In this document: positions 38,675 to 48,704 of the stretch, piece after piece | How the letters are laid out: every line of letters starts with the position of its first letter | Position numbering within the stretch: the first letter of the stretch is position 1 | Assembly: GCA_028818375.1 (NCBI GenBank) | Contig: JAPPOB010000010.1 | Coordinates: forward strand, 868,001-932,000 | Length of the DNA stretch: 64,000 bases | From: Anaerolineaceae bacterium | GTDB taxonomy: Bacteria > Chloroflexota > Anaerolineae > Aggregatilineales > Phototrophicaceae | Reading direction: 5' to 3' | Position numbers and translations under genes: made by a program | The notes under the pieces: generated by a model | Databases searched by the model: none | The model's input: the letters and a program-made list of their open reading frames with translations, nothing else | Told to the model about the DNA's origin: nothing

Positions 38675-41089
38675 TCACTCGCCCTGACCCACCTGAATCG
38701 TCGTCGGCAACAGGCCGACCTGGCCGTCCCGGGTTTGCCCGCCCTCTACAGGCAGACGCACGAGCTCACCTCCCTCCTCGACCCGGTACAGCACCACCAG
38801 AATCCGGTAGTCGCCAACGGGCAGGTCCTCTGGCAGGCGCAGGGCGCGATTGTCCAGTTGGGTGACGCCCGGCGGCCAGTCCGTGGTGGGCAGGAAGCCG
38901 GCCTGCGGCGCGCTGTCCCAACCCTGCACGGCCGGAGGACTGTCCGGCCGGGCCAGGAACCAGGCGACCGTCCAGGAGTCTTCGATGGTCGTACCCGCGA
39001 CCCAGAAAAGCGAGAGGGGCAAGGTCTCGCCCGGCATATAACGGTGACCGCGCGGCAGGTTGTAGCCGATGAGCTGAATCTGCTCACCGTAGCGCAGCTC
39101 CGCCCGATTGTCCGGCACCGCGGGCAGGAGCGGGTCGGGCGCGATGCTCGTGTCATATTCGATCAGGCGCGCGCGCGGCCCGCCCTCGAATTCCCGCAGG
39201 GGATAGTGATTGCGCGCCAGGAAGCGCTCGACCGGTCGGACACTCCAGGGAAGCCAGGGGCCGTTGCCGGCCAGCAACCAAAGGCGCTCGCCTGTGCCTG
39301 CAAGGGCGGTGATTTGCTGAATGGCGCTGCCCTGCAACAGGACTTCCGGATTGTCTGAAACAATTCTGGCCTGTTGCTCCGGGCTGCCCATTTCCCCAGG
39401 GTGAAAAGGCAGGCTGACGAGGCGCGGCCTGGTAAATTTGCCGTAATTCACCAGCCAGGGCGCCAGTTCCAGGTCATTGAGCAGCACCATGTCATCCGGC
39501 CGGGTCAGTTGGGGCAGATCATCCAGCAGGCTGGCCACATCCTCGTTGGGCGAGTCATAGAGCGGGTCCGGCGGCAGCAGGGCCAGGGCCATGAGCATCG
39601 TCAGCAACATGGCGGGCAGGAGCACCAGGGTTGTCAGACGACTGCTGCCCGCACTTTCGGCCTCCGGCCGCATTCGTGTCCGAATTTGCAGCGCTGCCAG
39701 CGTCGCCGTTGCGCCAAACAGCAGGGGCCAGGCAGGCGCCCCCATCCGCAGCCAGGCGAAGTCCCAGACCTGCTGACCCCAAAGGCCCGGGATGACCACC
39801 TGGCGCAGCCAGCGCAATTCATTCATCCCTCCGCCCCAGTCGCCGTAGCCCCCGGATTCGGGTGGCAGCGCCACACCATAGGCTTCCCAGGGCAGGGAGA
39901 CGCCGCTGATCTGTACCCAGACGCTGTAGGTCACAAGCAGCGACGCCAGGACGACCAGGCCGCGTGAACGGCTCCTGCGCGTGAGCCGCTCGAATACGGG
40001 CATGGCGGCCAGCAACAGAAAGGGGACAACCGGCACAAGGAAGCGCGGCGGCCAGGACAGGCCGCCAAACCACTGATGGTCCAGATAAATGGCACTGGCC
40101 AACGCGAAAACCAGCGCCATCACCAGTCCGGCCAACGCCTGGCGAGCGCGTCGCTCGCGCCACAACATCCAGCTGCCTGGCAAGGCCAGCAACAATACCG
40201 GCGACGTGCCCCACAGGCTGCCACCCGGGCTGATCAAATAGCTGTGAATGCGCCTTGCCTGTTCAGCGAGATTTAGTCGGCCCAGGTGTCTGAAGACGGT
40301 CTGCAATTCCTTTTGAAATCCGGCGCCGGTGACCAAAATGACCGCAAGGATCAGCAGCAGCAGCAGGGCGAGCAAGGCGTTTCGCTTTTGAAAGGCGCGC
40401 CATGCCGAACGTTCCGGCAGGGCGATGATCAACAGAGCCGGCAGGGCCAGCAAGGTCGACTGATGGGCGAGCGGAAACAGAATCAAGGTCGCCAGTGCCA
40501 GCAGGATCGGGACGGGCGCGCTCCAGCCCTGTTGCCGCAGGCGTTCCAACTGGTAGCCTGCCAGCAGAATCATGAACAGGGCCAGGGGCGCCTGAAAGAA
40601 ACTGTCGCTGTAGGGCCATACAATCGTCGCCAGCCCCAGCGTGGCGCTGGCCAGAACCGCAGCCGCTTCGCTGTAGCCGCAGCTGCGCGCATACAGATAA
40701 AAGAGGGCGCCGGCCGCGGCGCTGACCAACACGTTGAACAGGTATACGCTGTGGGCCAGCCCGACGCCCGGTAGCAGCAGCGCCAGCCAGTAAAGTGGGG
40801 CGGCAAGGACAGGTTGCAGGGGTTCCACGCGAATGTCCGGCAGGGGCGGGTCTGTGGACGTTATCCGCAAGTCCCCGGGCGCCGGCGGTACGCTGCCCGC
40901 GGCCAGGTCCGCGCGCATGTCTCCAAAGCGCACCAGGCTGGCGGTGGCATTGAGCAACAGCAATTCGTCGTTGCTGTTGATGCGCCCGCTCCAGGAAATC
41001 ATGTAAACGCTGGCCAGCAGGATGAACAGCGCCACCGCTGTGGCAGGGCGCAAGCGCGGATCGCGACGCCTGCCCGCCCCCGATTTCAC
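38675..41089 (-). CDS. GT-C-like polytopic membrane protein with one C-terminal beta-sandwich module
   Basis: 804 residues. The first helix (about 17-33) is followed by SGRINSNDELLLLNA with D41-E42, the GT-C acidic position. Many helices follow to about residue 520. From about 660 a soluble module appears that resembles the tails of the proteins at 26686 and 35496: LIGYNLPRGHRYMPGETLPL, then SLFWVAG and LPVGDYRILVVLYRV. It lies 73 bases after the APC-type permease on the same strand. The 85-base gap to the aldo/keto reductase shows no feature. Function is unknown beyond probable membrane sugar transfer. Confidence 0.72.
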   Translation of the reverse strand: MKSGAGRRRDPRLRPATAVALFILLASVYMISWSGRINSNDELLLLNATASLVRFGDMRADLAAGSVPPAPGDLRITSTDPPLPDIRVEPLQPVLAAPLYWLALLLPGVGLAHSVYLFNVLVSAAAGALFYLYARSCGYSEAAAVLASATLGLATIVWPYSDSFFQAPLALFMILLAGYQLERLRQQGWSAPVPILLALATLILFPLAHQSTLLALPALLIIALPERSAWRAFQKRNALLALLLLLILAVILVTGAGFQKELQTVFRHLGRLNLAEQARRIHSYLISPGGSLWGTSPVLLLALPGSWMLWRERRARQALAGLVMALVFALASAIYLDHQWFGGLSWPPRFLVPVVPFLLLAAMPVFERLTRRSRSRGLVVLASLLVTYSVWVQISGVSLPWEAYGVALPPESGGYGDWGGGMNELRWLRQVVIPGLWGQQVWDFAWLRMGAPAWPLLFGATATLAALQIRTRMRPEAESAGSSRLTTLVLLPAMLLTMLMALALLPPDPLYDSPNEDVASLLDDLPQLTRPDDMVLLNDLELAPWLVNYGKFTRPRLVSLPFHPGEMGSPEQQARIVSDNPEVLLQGSAIQQITALAGTGERLWLLAGNGPWLPWSVRPVERFLARNHYPLREFEGGPRARLIEYDTSIAPDPLLPAVPDNRAELRYGEQIQLIGYNLPRGHRYMPGETLPLSLFWVAGTTIEDSWTVAWFLARPDSPPAVQGWDSAPQAGFLPTTDWPPGVTQLDNRALRLPEDLPVGDYRILVVLYRVEEGGELVRLPVEGGQTRDGQVGLLPTTIQVGQGE

Positions 41090-41162
41090 GTCAGGCGGCG
41101 GCCGGCTGCGCCACGGGTCCGCGGCAGAACATCCAGCCAGGTTCCAATGCCCGGGTCATGCC

Positions 41163-43385
41163 TCAAGGCTCGTCATCTTCAACATTGTGGTCCAGATGAT
41201 CATCGTCCAGGGGATACATGCGCTCGAGCCGGGGAGGCAGGCGGCGGGCCTCATGCAACTTCTCCACCAGCGCCGGGTCCACCTGATCGAGCAATCCGAG
41301 GTCTTCGAGCGTCCACATGGTGGTCATCGGCCCGCTGATGTTGGGCCACTGGTCTTTCGCCCAGGAGTATCGCTGTCCGCAGAACTGCCACACGGCTTCC
41401 GGCTGTTCCTGCCAGGTGAATTGCTGGAATTCCTGCCAGATTTCTTCTTCGGGGGTTCGCGGGAAGAGCGTACGGACCATGTAATGTTGCACCTGGGCTT
41501 CGTCGCGGTCGACTCCCGCCCAGTTGTGGCTGTACTTGTCTATGAAAGTGAAGATGCCATAGTGCGAGTAGTGCTCGATCGTCGCCACCAGTTCGTCCTG
41601 ACTGGTCCAGGCCGCCTGGAAGCAGGATTCAAGCTCTTCACTGGGCTCCTCGATTCGCTCCCCATGGAACTGTGCTATCCTGGCCAGCATCCAGGCCTCC
41701 GGCAAGATGTCGTGCGTGTGACTGATCAGACGGCGGAAACGCTGCGGCTCAACATTGAATTTCACGAGCGCGCCACTGCTGATCAGCTGCTCCATCCGGT
41801 CGGCAATACCATGCTGACGCGCCTCGTCCCGCGCCCTTTCCCGACCACTGCGGTACAGACGAAGGCGACCGGGCAACTCCGACAGGCGAATTTCCTCGTC
41901 TGAAACCGGGAAGATCCGCCGAATCCCGCCCCTGTGCACAAACAACTGGAAGAGCAGAATGCAGCTGGCGCCGATCGCAATCGGGGGGATGGCGTCCGTT
42001 TTCTGGGTAATGAGCACCAGCAGCATCGCATAGCTGGCCACCATGCCGCGCAGCCCCGCAAAGCGCAGCGCCCTCGATTCGGAAGACTTTGGCTGGATGC
42101 CGCGTTTCTTCAGCACGTCATCGCCAACCAGAAAGATGGTGGTGCTGACCATGGCAAATTCGCTGACGAATCCAAAGGCGTAAAAGGCCTCTACCCGGGT
42201 TACGGTCCGAATGACCGGAATCAGGATGGCCGCGACCGCCCAGATGACCACAACGCCAACGCGGTCGTCCTCGAACTGTCGCGGCAGACGCCCCAGACGG
42301 GCGGCGTTGGCGGCCACGGCCGCGCCGCCGACGTAGCCGCCCCCCTGCGCCAGCAAAAGGATGAAGGCCAGCAGGATGCCGGCCACCCCCAGCAGGGACG
42401 TGCCCGAGCCGAAGATCAATTCATACTGGATCAGCAAGGTGCTGTAGCCTTCCGTCGCCGGAATGCGCCAGGTCGAAGCCGCGAAGAGCTGAACGATGCC
42501 CGTGCCGATCAGAAAGACGGCCGCGATGATCAGCGCCGTGTTGATCACCTTCCATTTGGGACGGGCGGCATGCTTGCCGCTGGCCGGTATGACTTCGTAA
42601 CCGGAGAAGCCCAGCATGGCGCTGCTCATCGATCGCAGAAAGAACTGGAAGAACAGGGCGGTCGACAGGGTCGAAACGTCGCCGCTGGCCTCCACCACGT
42701 GGGTCACCACGCCGCTGTTTTCCAGACCCTGTACGATGGCCGGAACGGCATTCGCCAACTCCGGCTGCGCGGCCGCGTTGAGCGCCACCCAGGAGAGCGC
42801 AAAGATGGTGAAAATCGTGAAGGCGCCGCCCCCCACCAGGAAGAGCGGCACGGCGCGTCTGGGGCCGATGATCGACAACACGGCCATGATGAAGAAGGCA
42901 TAGGCCTCCGCCATGGTGATGCGCCAGGGCGCAAGTTCGGGGAAAATCAGGAGCGTCACGTCGGAGGCCGAGATCGAACTGATGATGATGGTTAGTACGG
43001 CGTCAATGAAAAACAGGCTGGTGCCCACCCATGACAGGAAACGCATGCGTGGTGGGCCAATGGCCTCCACCAAAGGGCCCGTGCCCCCGGCGTTGGGACG
43101 CAGGTAAGCGCCGGCCTTGTATGCGGGAACAACGCCGAAAAACAGCATCACGGAGAGCACGGCGAAGGCCAGCATGGCGATTTCGTGGTAGCCCTGTGCG
43201 CCATCGATCGCCAGCAGCGTTTGGTAGGCCGCCACACTGAAGGCGTCGGCCGCGATCTCAAAGACCAGCGCCAGCACGCCCAGACCGGTGCCGCCCAGCA
43301 ACAGGCCCTCGAACATCAGGCGCGGCAACTTTCGGTCCGCTTCCCTGCGTTCAGTCGAATTGATGTAACCCTGGAGGAAAAACAT
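41163..43385 (-). CDS. APC-superfamily permease with a large unknown C-terminal domain
   Basis: 740 residues from the ATG at 43385, with AGGAG 11 bases upstream. Residues about 25-500 contain around 12 helices in an APC-like order: a first broken helix (EGLLLGGTGLGVLALVF), AYLRPNAGGTGPLVEAIG, and SSAMLGFSGYEVIPASG in the middle. The remaining 230 residues are soluble and acidic, rich in Trp and Glu (FHGERIEEPSEELES, FTWQEQPEAVWQF), and end in DDDHLDHNVEDDEP. I do not recognise this domain. The transported solute cannot be read; amino acids or related organic cations are typical for the family. Confidence 0.75.
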   Translation of the reverse strand: MFFLQGYINSTERREADRKLPRLMFEGLLLGGTGLGVLALVFEIAADAFSVAAYQTLLAIDGAQGYHEIAMLAFAVLSVMLFFGVVPAYKAGAYLRPNAGGTGPLVEAIGPPRMRFLSWVGTSLFFIDAVLTIIISSISASDVTLLIFPELAPWRITMAEAYAFFIMAVLSIIGPRRAVPLFLVGGGAFTIFTIFALSWVALNAAAQPELANAVPAIVQGLENSGVVTHVVEASGDVSTLSTALFFQFFLRSMSSAMLGFSGYEVIPASGKHAARPKWKVINTALIIAAVFLIGTGIVQLFAASTWRIPATEGYSTLLIQYELIFGSGTSLLGVAGILLAFILLLAQGGGYVGGAAVAANAARLGRLPRQFEDDRVGVVVIWAVAAILIPVIRTVTRVEAFYAFGFVSEFAMVSTTIFLVGDDVLKKRGIQPKSSESRALRFAGLRGMVASYAMLLVLITQKTDAIPPIAIGASCILLFQLFVHRGGIRRIFPVSDEEIRLSELPGRLRLYRSGRERARDEARQHGIADRMEQLISSGALVKFNVEPQRFRRLISHTHDILPEAWMLARIAQFHGERIEEPSEELESCFQAAWTSQDELVATIEHYSHYGIFTFIDKYSHNWAGVDRDEAQVQHYMVRTLFPRTPEEEIWQEFQQFTWQEQPEAVWQFCGQRYSWAKDQWPNISGPMTTMWTLEDLGLLDQVDPALVEKLHEARRLPPRLERMYPLDDDHLDHNVEDDEP

Positions 43386-43441
43386 CGGCGCGCTGCGCTC
43401 CTGATAACGCCACGCGAGCAAGTGTGTGATGCAACCCCGCA

Positions 43442-43450
43442 ATCATATCA
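43442..43450 (-). promoter_or_regulatory. Possible extended -10 promoter of the APC-type permease
   Basis: On the minus strand TGATATGAT, a TG-extended TATGAT. A -35 box is not clear. It would start transcription near 43435, about 50 bases before the ATG at 43385. Confidence 0.35.
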
Positions 43451-43500
43451 CAGGCACAAAATGGCCGAAGTGCCAGCCTTGAGTCAGGTTCCAATCAGGT

Positions 43501-43528
43501 TTGACATCGCTGCCGGTTACGCTACACT
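43501..43528 (+). promoter_or_regulatory. Sigma70-type promoter of the fatty-acid desaturase gene
   Basis: TTGACA (43501-43506), a 16-bp spacer and TACACT (43523-43528). The predicted start near 43535 leaves a leader of about 145 bases to the GTG at 43682. The region 43386-43681 holds only this promoter, the opposing permease promoter and the leader. Confidence 0.7.
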
Positions 43529-43681
43529 GCAAACTGCATGGTCTGCGACAAATGAGAAGGTACTGACGGAGGCCGTGGCCAACATGCGCGAACGCAAGGG
43601 ACCCTTGGCGCCTGCTTTTCTTCCGCGCCTGGCTGACAAACATGCCGGGTAAGAAACGTGGAACGTGATTGAGAGCGATTC

Positions 43682-44860
43682 GTGCCGTCGATCTTTCACA
43701 GCCTGATAAAGGACGACCCGGGCGTGTCCTGTGGCGGGGTCGGGGACCTGGCGCGACCCGTTGACCCTGATGCTGAACGGCCGCGGCCCCTGGCCATGCG
43801 GCCCAACCCGGGCGAGCCGGTTGACTGGTATCGCACGCCCCTGCCCCGGGAAACACTGGCCGCGCTCAATCGTCGCAGTGACGCCAAAGGCGCCGCGCAA
43901 ACCCTGGGCTTCCTTGGCCTGCTTCTGCTAAGCGGTGGCGCCGCCTGGTTTTCTTCGCATCATTACCCTTGGCCAATGACCCTGCTTCTGCTCTTTGTGC
44001 ATGGCAGCTTCTACGGCTTTACGATCAATGCCGTCCACGAGCTTTCCCACCGCAGCGTCTTTCGCAGCAAATGGTTGAATGACACCTTTGTGTATGTTTT
44101 TGGTTTTCTTGGCATGCACAGCGTGGTTTATTTTCGTTATTCGCACCTGCTCCATCACCTCTACACCTTGCATCCGCCGGATGATCTTGAGGTGGTGTTG
44201 CCGCTGGAATACGATTTTCGTTGCTTTTTGAAAACAGCCTTCATCAACCCCCGCGGCGTCCGCTTCAAGCTGCAGGGCCTTATTCGCTGGTGTCGCGGCC
44301 GCTTTGCCGAAGGCTACGAGAGCGACATCCTTTTTCCGGAGACCGAGCCCAAACGGCGTCAAGCCGTCATACGGGAGACGCGCTTGTACGTCGCCGGGCA
44401 TTTGCTGCTGGTCCTGGTTTCACTGCTCACAGGACAGTGGATTCTGATTCTGCTGGTCACACTGGGCACTTTCTACGGAAGCTGGCTGCTCTTCCTGTGC
44501 AACAACACCCAGCACGTCGGCCTGATGGATAATGTGCCGGACTTCCGGCTCTGCACGCGGACCTTCCTTCTCCATCCCTTCCTGCGCTTTCTTTACTGGC
44601 ACATGAACTATCACATCGAACACCACATGTACGCCGCCGTGCCCTGCTACAACCTGCGCAAGTTGCACGAGGCCATTCGGCATGACATCCCGCCCGTTTC
44701 GGATGGTCTGGTGGCCACCTGGCGCGAGATTATTGCCATTATGCGGCGTCAGAACGAAGACCCGACCTGGCAACATCGCGTTACCCTGCCGGCGAGCGCC
44801 AATCCGCCGCGCGAGTTTCTGCCCCGTCCTGATCGCAAGGCGGAACCCGTCCCTGCCTGA
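43682..44860 (+). CDS. Membrane fatty-acid desaturase family protein
   Basis: 392 residues from the GTG at 43682 (GAGAG 6 bases upstream). An ATG at 43796 (MRPNPGEPVDWYRTP) is a strong alternative because the first 38 residues look unlike the family. Three histidine boxes bind the di-iron centre: HELSHR, HLLHHLYTLH and NYHIEHH. Two pairs of helices surround them. The protein uses O2 to place double bonds in acyl chains or to hydroxylate a lipid head group. No electron-transfer domain is fused, so ferredoxin must come from elsewhere. It is probably monocistronic. Confidence 0.88.
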   Translation: MPSIFHSLIKDDPGVSCGGVGDLARPVDPDAERPRPLAMRPNPGEPVDWYRTPLPRETLAALNRRSDAKGAAQTLGFLGLLLLSGGAAWFSSHHYPWPMTLLLLFVHGSFYGFTINAVHELSHRSVFRSKWLNDTFVYVFGFLGMHSVVYFRYSHLLHHLYTLHPPDDLEVVLPLEYDFRCFLKTAFINPRGVRFKLQGLIRWCRGRFAEGYESDILFPETEPKRRQAVIRETRLYVAGHLLLVLVSLLTGQWILILLVTLGTFYGSWLLFLCNNTQHVGLMDNVPDFRLCTRTFLLHPFLRFLYWHMNYHIEHHMYAAVPCYNLRKLHEAIRHDIPPVSDGLVATWREIIAIMRRQNEDPTWQHRVTLPASANPPREFLPRPDRKAEPVPA

Positions 44861-44946
44861 ATACCGAACGCCAGCGCTGGATCATTGAAGCGCTGACGCG
44901 AACTGGCATCAAGGGCTGAACTGCCCCGCACACATCTGGAGAAGAG

Positions 44947-47478
44947 ATGAGCTCTGCAAACGGCAACAACTGGCCTGTCCTGACGCGCTACGAAGGCGAA
45001 CACCTGCGGCGTATCGCCCTGCCCCTCGGCGGTATCGGCACCGGCACCGTCTCGCTGGGCGGGCGCGGCAACCTGCAGGACTGGGAAATCGTCAACCGAC
45101 CGGCCAAGGGCTTTCAGCCGGACAGGACCTTCTTCGCGCTGTATACCCGCGACGCCGACGGCAACACCTGCACGCGGGCGCTGGAGGGTGCCATCCCAAT
45201 TGAGGATTTTGAAGGCCAGACCGGCTCCGCGATCCCCAACCATGGCTTGCCCAGGTTTCGCCATTGTCGCTTCGAGGCCGCCTACCCCTTCGGCCAGGTG
45301 CATCTGGAAGATGAGGATGTGCCGCTCAAGGTGCGGTTGCAGGCCTTCAATCCCCTGGTTCCCGCGGACGCGGACGCCAGCGGACTGCCCCTGGCCCTGT
45401 TGCGCTTTGAACTCAGCAACCCCGGACCGCGCCCCGTGGAGGCCAGCATTTGCGGAAGTTTGCAAAACTTCATCGGCAGCGACGGCAGCGCGGGCGAACC
45501 CCGCAACAACGTCAACGAGTATCGCAATGGCTCGATGCAGGGCATCTTCATGCGCTCGGAGGGCGTCGACCCCGACGCCGAGCAGTTCGGCACCATGGCG
45601 CTGGCAACCACGGCGCGGGATGGAGTCTCCTGGCGGGAGGCCTGGCTCAGTTTCCCAACCCGGCCCTGGGGCGATGCGCTGCTGGACTTCTGGGACGACT
45701 TCAGCGAGGACGGTCAGCTCGACCCGCGCGACAGCGTCGGGCAGCAGGCGCCCAACGCCTCCCTCGCCGCGTCCCTGACGCTCGAGCCAGGCGCCAGCGA
45801 GGAGGTCACCTTTCTGCTCTGCTGGCATTTCCCCAATCGTCTGGCCTGGGCCGGAGGCGCCAATCAACCCGAAGGCATCGCCAACGGCCTTGTGGTCGGC
45901 AACCATTACACCACCCGTTTCGCCGACGCCTGGGAAGCCAGCGAATACTGCGCCGCCAACCTGGACAGGCTGGAAAGCGCCACGCTGCTCTTCGTCAACA
46001 GCTTTCTCGCCGGTGATCTGCCCGACGTCGTTAAGGAAAGCGCGCTATACAACGTCAGCACCCTGCGCAGCCAGACGACCTTCCGCACGCCGGATGGCTA
46101 CACCTTCGGCTGGGAAGGCTGCCACGACACGGCCGGCTGCTGCTTCGGCTCCTGCACGCACGTCTGGAACTACGAACAGGCGACGGCCTTCCTTTTTGGC
46201 GGGCTCGCCAGCGGGATGCGCGAGGTGGAATTTCTCCACGCCACTCGTGATGACGGCGGTATGAGCTTCCGCGTTCAGTTGCCGCTGGAGTACGCGAAGA
46301 GTTTTTCAGTCGCTGCGGCTGACGGCCAGATGGGCTGCATCATGAAGATCCACCGCGACTGGCAACTCAACGGCGACGACGACTGGCTGCGCAAGCTTTG
46401 GCCCGGTGTGCGTCGCGCGCTGGAATTCTGCTGGCTGCCCGGCGGTTGGGACGCCGATCAGGACGGCGTCATGGAAGGCTGTCAGCACAACACCATGGAC
46501 GTCGAATACTACGGCCCCAACCCCCAGATGGGCATCTGGTATCTCGGCGCCCTGCGCGCCTGCGAAGAGATGGCGCGTCAACTGGGCGAGGACGACTTCG
46601 CCGACAAATGCCGCTCCCTCTTCGAGAATGGCAGCGCCTGGATCGACGCCAACCTTTTCAATGGCGAGTACTATGAACACGAGATTCGCCCGCCCGACAA
46701 TTCCCTGATGATCCACGACATGCTGACCAGCCACATGGGCGCGGACGACCCCGCGGACCCTGTGCTGCAACTCGGGGCGGGTTGCCTCGTCGATCAGCTG
46801 GTCGGCCAGTTTCAGGCCCACGTCAACGGCCTCGGTTACCTGGTCGACCCGGAGAAGGTCCGCGCGACCCTGGACGGCATCATGCGCCACAACTTCAGGG
46901 AGAGCTTCTACGGCCATTTCAATCACTTCCGCAGCTACGTCCTCAATGACGAGTCTGCGTTGCTCATGGCCAGCTACCCGCGCGGCAATCGTCCAAAACG
47001 GCCCTTCCCCTACTGCAACGAAGTGATGACCGGCTTTGAATACACCGCCGCCATCGGCATGCTTTATGAGGGTCAGATGGAAAACGGCATGCGCTGCATT
47101 GAGGCCATTCGCGCCCGTTACGACGGCAAGCGCCGCAGTCCCTTCAACGAGGCCGAGTGCGGCCATCACTACGCCCGCGCCATGGCCAGCTGGGCAGCCC
47201 TGCTGGCGCTGAGCGGCTTCCGTTATTCCGGCGTGACGCAATCCATGGCCTTCGCCCGCAGCGACCAGCCCTCGCAGCAGTTCTGGTCCAACGGCTACGC
47301 TTGGGGTCTTTTCCGTCAGACGCCCGGTTCAGATGGAGTCGAGGTTGAACTGGACGTATTGCACGGAGAACTGTCGCTGGTCGAATTCGCGCTGACGGAC
47401 TATGGCTCAGTCGCGCTTGAGGAAACGGGTCAGCTCGGCAAGGGGGCCCAATGGCGAGCTTTGGTTCGCCCCTCCTGA
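44947..47478 (+). CDS. GH116 family glycosidase (GBA2/beta-glucosidase type)
   Basis: 843 residues, no signal peptide, so probably cytoplasmic. An N-terminal beta-sandwich domain begins with IALPLGGIGTGTVSLGGRG, a conserved opening of the family. An (alpha/alpha)6 barrel follows from about residue 360, with HDTAGCCFGSCTHVWNYEQA and HNTMDVEYYGPNP. E520 in the latter motif is my candidate nucleophile and D668 (NDES) a candidate acid; these assignments are by motif only. Expected activity is hydrolysis of beta-linked glucose or xylose from short glycans or glycolipids. GGAG lies 5 bases before the ATG. The last 72 bases overlap the convergent MFS gene. Confidence 0.87.
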   Translation: MSSANGNNWPVLTRYEGEHLRRIALPLGGIGTGTVSLGGRGNLQDWEIVNRPAKGFQPDRTFFALYTRDADGNTCTRALEGAIPIEDFEGQTGSAIPNHGLPRFRHCRFEAAYPFGQVHLEDEDVPLKVRLQAFNPLVPADADASGLPLALLRFELSNPGPRPVEASICGSLQNFIGSDGSAGEPRNNVNEYRNGSMQGIFMRSEGVDPDAEQFGTMALATTARDGVSWREAWLSFPTRPWGDALLDFWDDFSEDGQLDPRDSVGQQAPNASLAASLTLEPGASEEVTFLLCWHFPNRLAWAGGANQPEGIANGLVVGNHYTTRFADAWEASEYCAANLDRLESATLLFVNSFLAGDLPDVVKESALYNVSTLRSQTTFRTPDGYTFGWEGCHDTAGCCFGSCTHVWNYEQATAFLFGGLASGMREVEFLHATRDDGGMSFRVQLPLEYAKSFSVAAADGQMGCIMKIHRDWQLNGDDDWLRKLWPGVRRALEFCWLPGGWDADQDGVMEGCQHNTMDVEYYGPNPQMGIWYLGALRACEEMARQLGEDDFADKCRSLFENGSAWIDANLFNGEYYEHEIRPPDNSLMIHDMLTSHMGADDPADPVLQLGAGCLVDQLVGQFQAHVNGLGYLVDPEKVRATLDGIMRHNFRESFYGHFNHFRSYVLNDESALLMASYPRGNRPKRPFPYCNEVMTGFEYTAAIGMLYEGQMENGMRCIEAIRARYDGKRRSPFNEAECGHHYARAMASWAALLALSGFRYSGVTQSMAFARSDQPSQQFWSNGYAWGLFRQTPGSDGVEVELDVLHGELSLVEFALTDYGSVALEETGQLGKGAQWRALVRPS

Positions 47479-48672
47479 ATCATCCGGGCGCGCCGGCAGA
47501 CGTCTGATCAATGGCAGGGCAATCAGTGAAGCGACGATCGCTATGGTGAAGGCCGCGTCCAGCCCAAAGCGGTCGCCCACCATGCCCAGTACCAGTGCGT
47601 TGACGGACCTGGTGAGAAACGCATAGAGAATAAAGAGTCCGCTGGCTGTGGCGCGGTTATCCGGAAACTGGTCCTGCACAACAGCCTGCAAAACCGGCGT
47701 AATCGACAGCGACACAAAGCCCAGCGGCACCAAAGCGAGCGGGAGCAGTTCCACGCGGGTCTTGACCACCACCAGAAAGAGGGCCAGCAGCGCAGCGCCC
47801 AGCACCGTGGCAATGAACACGGTGCTCCTGCGACCATAGCGGTCGCTCAGCATACCGCCGGCCAGCGCGCCGCCCACTCCCGCCAGTTCGAAGAGCGCCA
47901 GCATCAGCGCCGCATCGGCCAGCGCGAAGCCAACGTCCACGTTCAGGTAGTAGACCATGTAGAAGGAAAGCGAGGAGACCAGCATGCCGCGCATGATCAT
48001 CACGCCCAGCAGCGGAATGAACACACGCCGCATGTGTGGCAGGACGCTGCGCAGATCCATGGTCCTGCGGGAACGCGAGGGAATGCCCCTCAGCCGCCAG
48101 TAAAGAATTCCGCTGGACAGCCAGCCAAAAACGGCCACGCGCCAGATCCCTTCGACCCCCCACTCTGCCAGGGCGAAGGCCACCAGCAAGGGGCCGATGG
48201 AACGCCCCAGTTCGCCGGAGGCCATGAAGAATCCCATGCCCTTGCCCAGCTCGCGTCCGGAAATGCGCGCGATCATGGCCGGCGCCGGCGCGTGGAATGC
48301 CGCGACGCTCAAACCTGTTACGAAGAGCAGGACAACCAGCGCCGCATAGCTATCCATCAACCCGGACAGGGTCACCAGCGTTGCGGTCACGGCGGGCATG
48401 AAGATGACCAGGTAACTCACGCTGAAGCGGTCGCTCAGCCAGCCCACCAGCACGCTGAACAGTGAGGGAATCGACATGGCCAGTTGCAACGTGCCGGCCA
48501 GACCCAGGGGAATCGCCAGCCTGTCCAGAATGACAGGCAACAAGGCGGGGATGAAAGCCGGATACATGTCGTGCACAAAGTGCCCGCTGACGATCGTGAG
48601 GATGTTTTTGGTCTGGAAGGTCTCGGAAGAATCTGGCGCTACGTCGCGGACGGGCTCGGCAACAGCAGTCAT
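47407..48672 (-). CDS. MFS transporter, fosmidomycin-resistance-like
   Basis: 421 residues with 12 predicted helices. The opening segment (SGHFVHDMYPAFIPALLPVI) resembles Fsr-type efflux proteins. The MFS signature GWLSDRFSVSYL lies between helices 2 and 3, and GGMLSDRYGRRSTVF repeats it between helices 8 and 9. The ATG at 48672 is chosen because the promoter TTGACA-16-TATACT lies at 48705-48732, which excludes the longer frame starting at 48732. Exported compound is unknown. Its last 24 codons lie opposite the end of the GH116 gene. Confidence 0.88.
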   Translation of the reverse strand: MTAVAEPVRDVAPDSSETFQTKNILTIVSGHFVHDMYPAFIPALLPVILDRLAIPLGLAGTLQLAMSIPSLFSVLVGWLSDRFSVSYLVIFMPAVTATLVTLSGLMDSYAALVVLLFVTGLSVAAFHAPAPAMIARISGRELGKGMGFFMASGELGRSIGPLLVAFALAEWGVEGIWRVAVFGWLSSGILYWRLRGIPSRSRRTMDLRSVLPHMRRVFIPLLGVMIMRGMLVSSLSFYMVYYLNVDVGFALADAALMLALFELAGVGGALAGGMLSDRYGRRSTVFIATVLGAALLALFLVVVKTRVELLPLALVPLGFVSLSITPVLQAVVQDQFPDNRATASGLFILYAFLTRSVNALVLGMVGDRFGLDAAFTIAIVASLIALPLIRRLPARPDDSGGANQSSPLGPLAELTRFLKRD

Positions 48673-48704
48673 GAACGGGCTTTCGCTGGCAGGATTCCCC
48701 GGCG

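Noticed and set aside
44861..44946. Short plus-strand coding-like stretch after the desaturase
   Set aside because: About 20 codons (reading NTERQRWIIEAL) without a start codon or ribosome site; likely chance.
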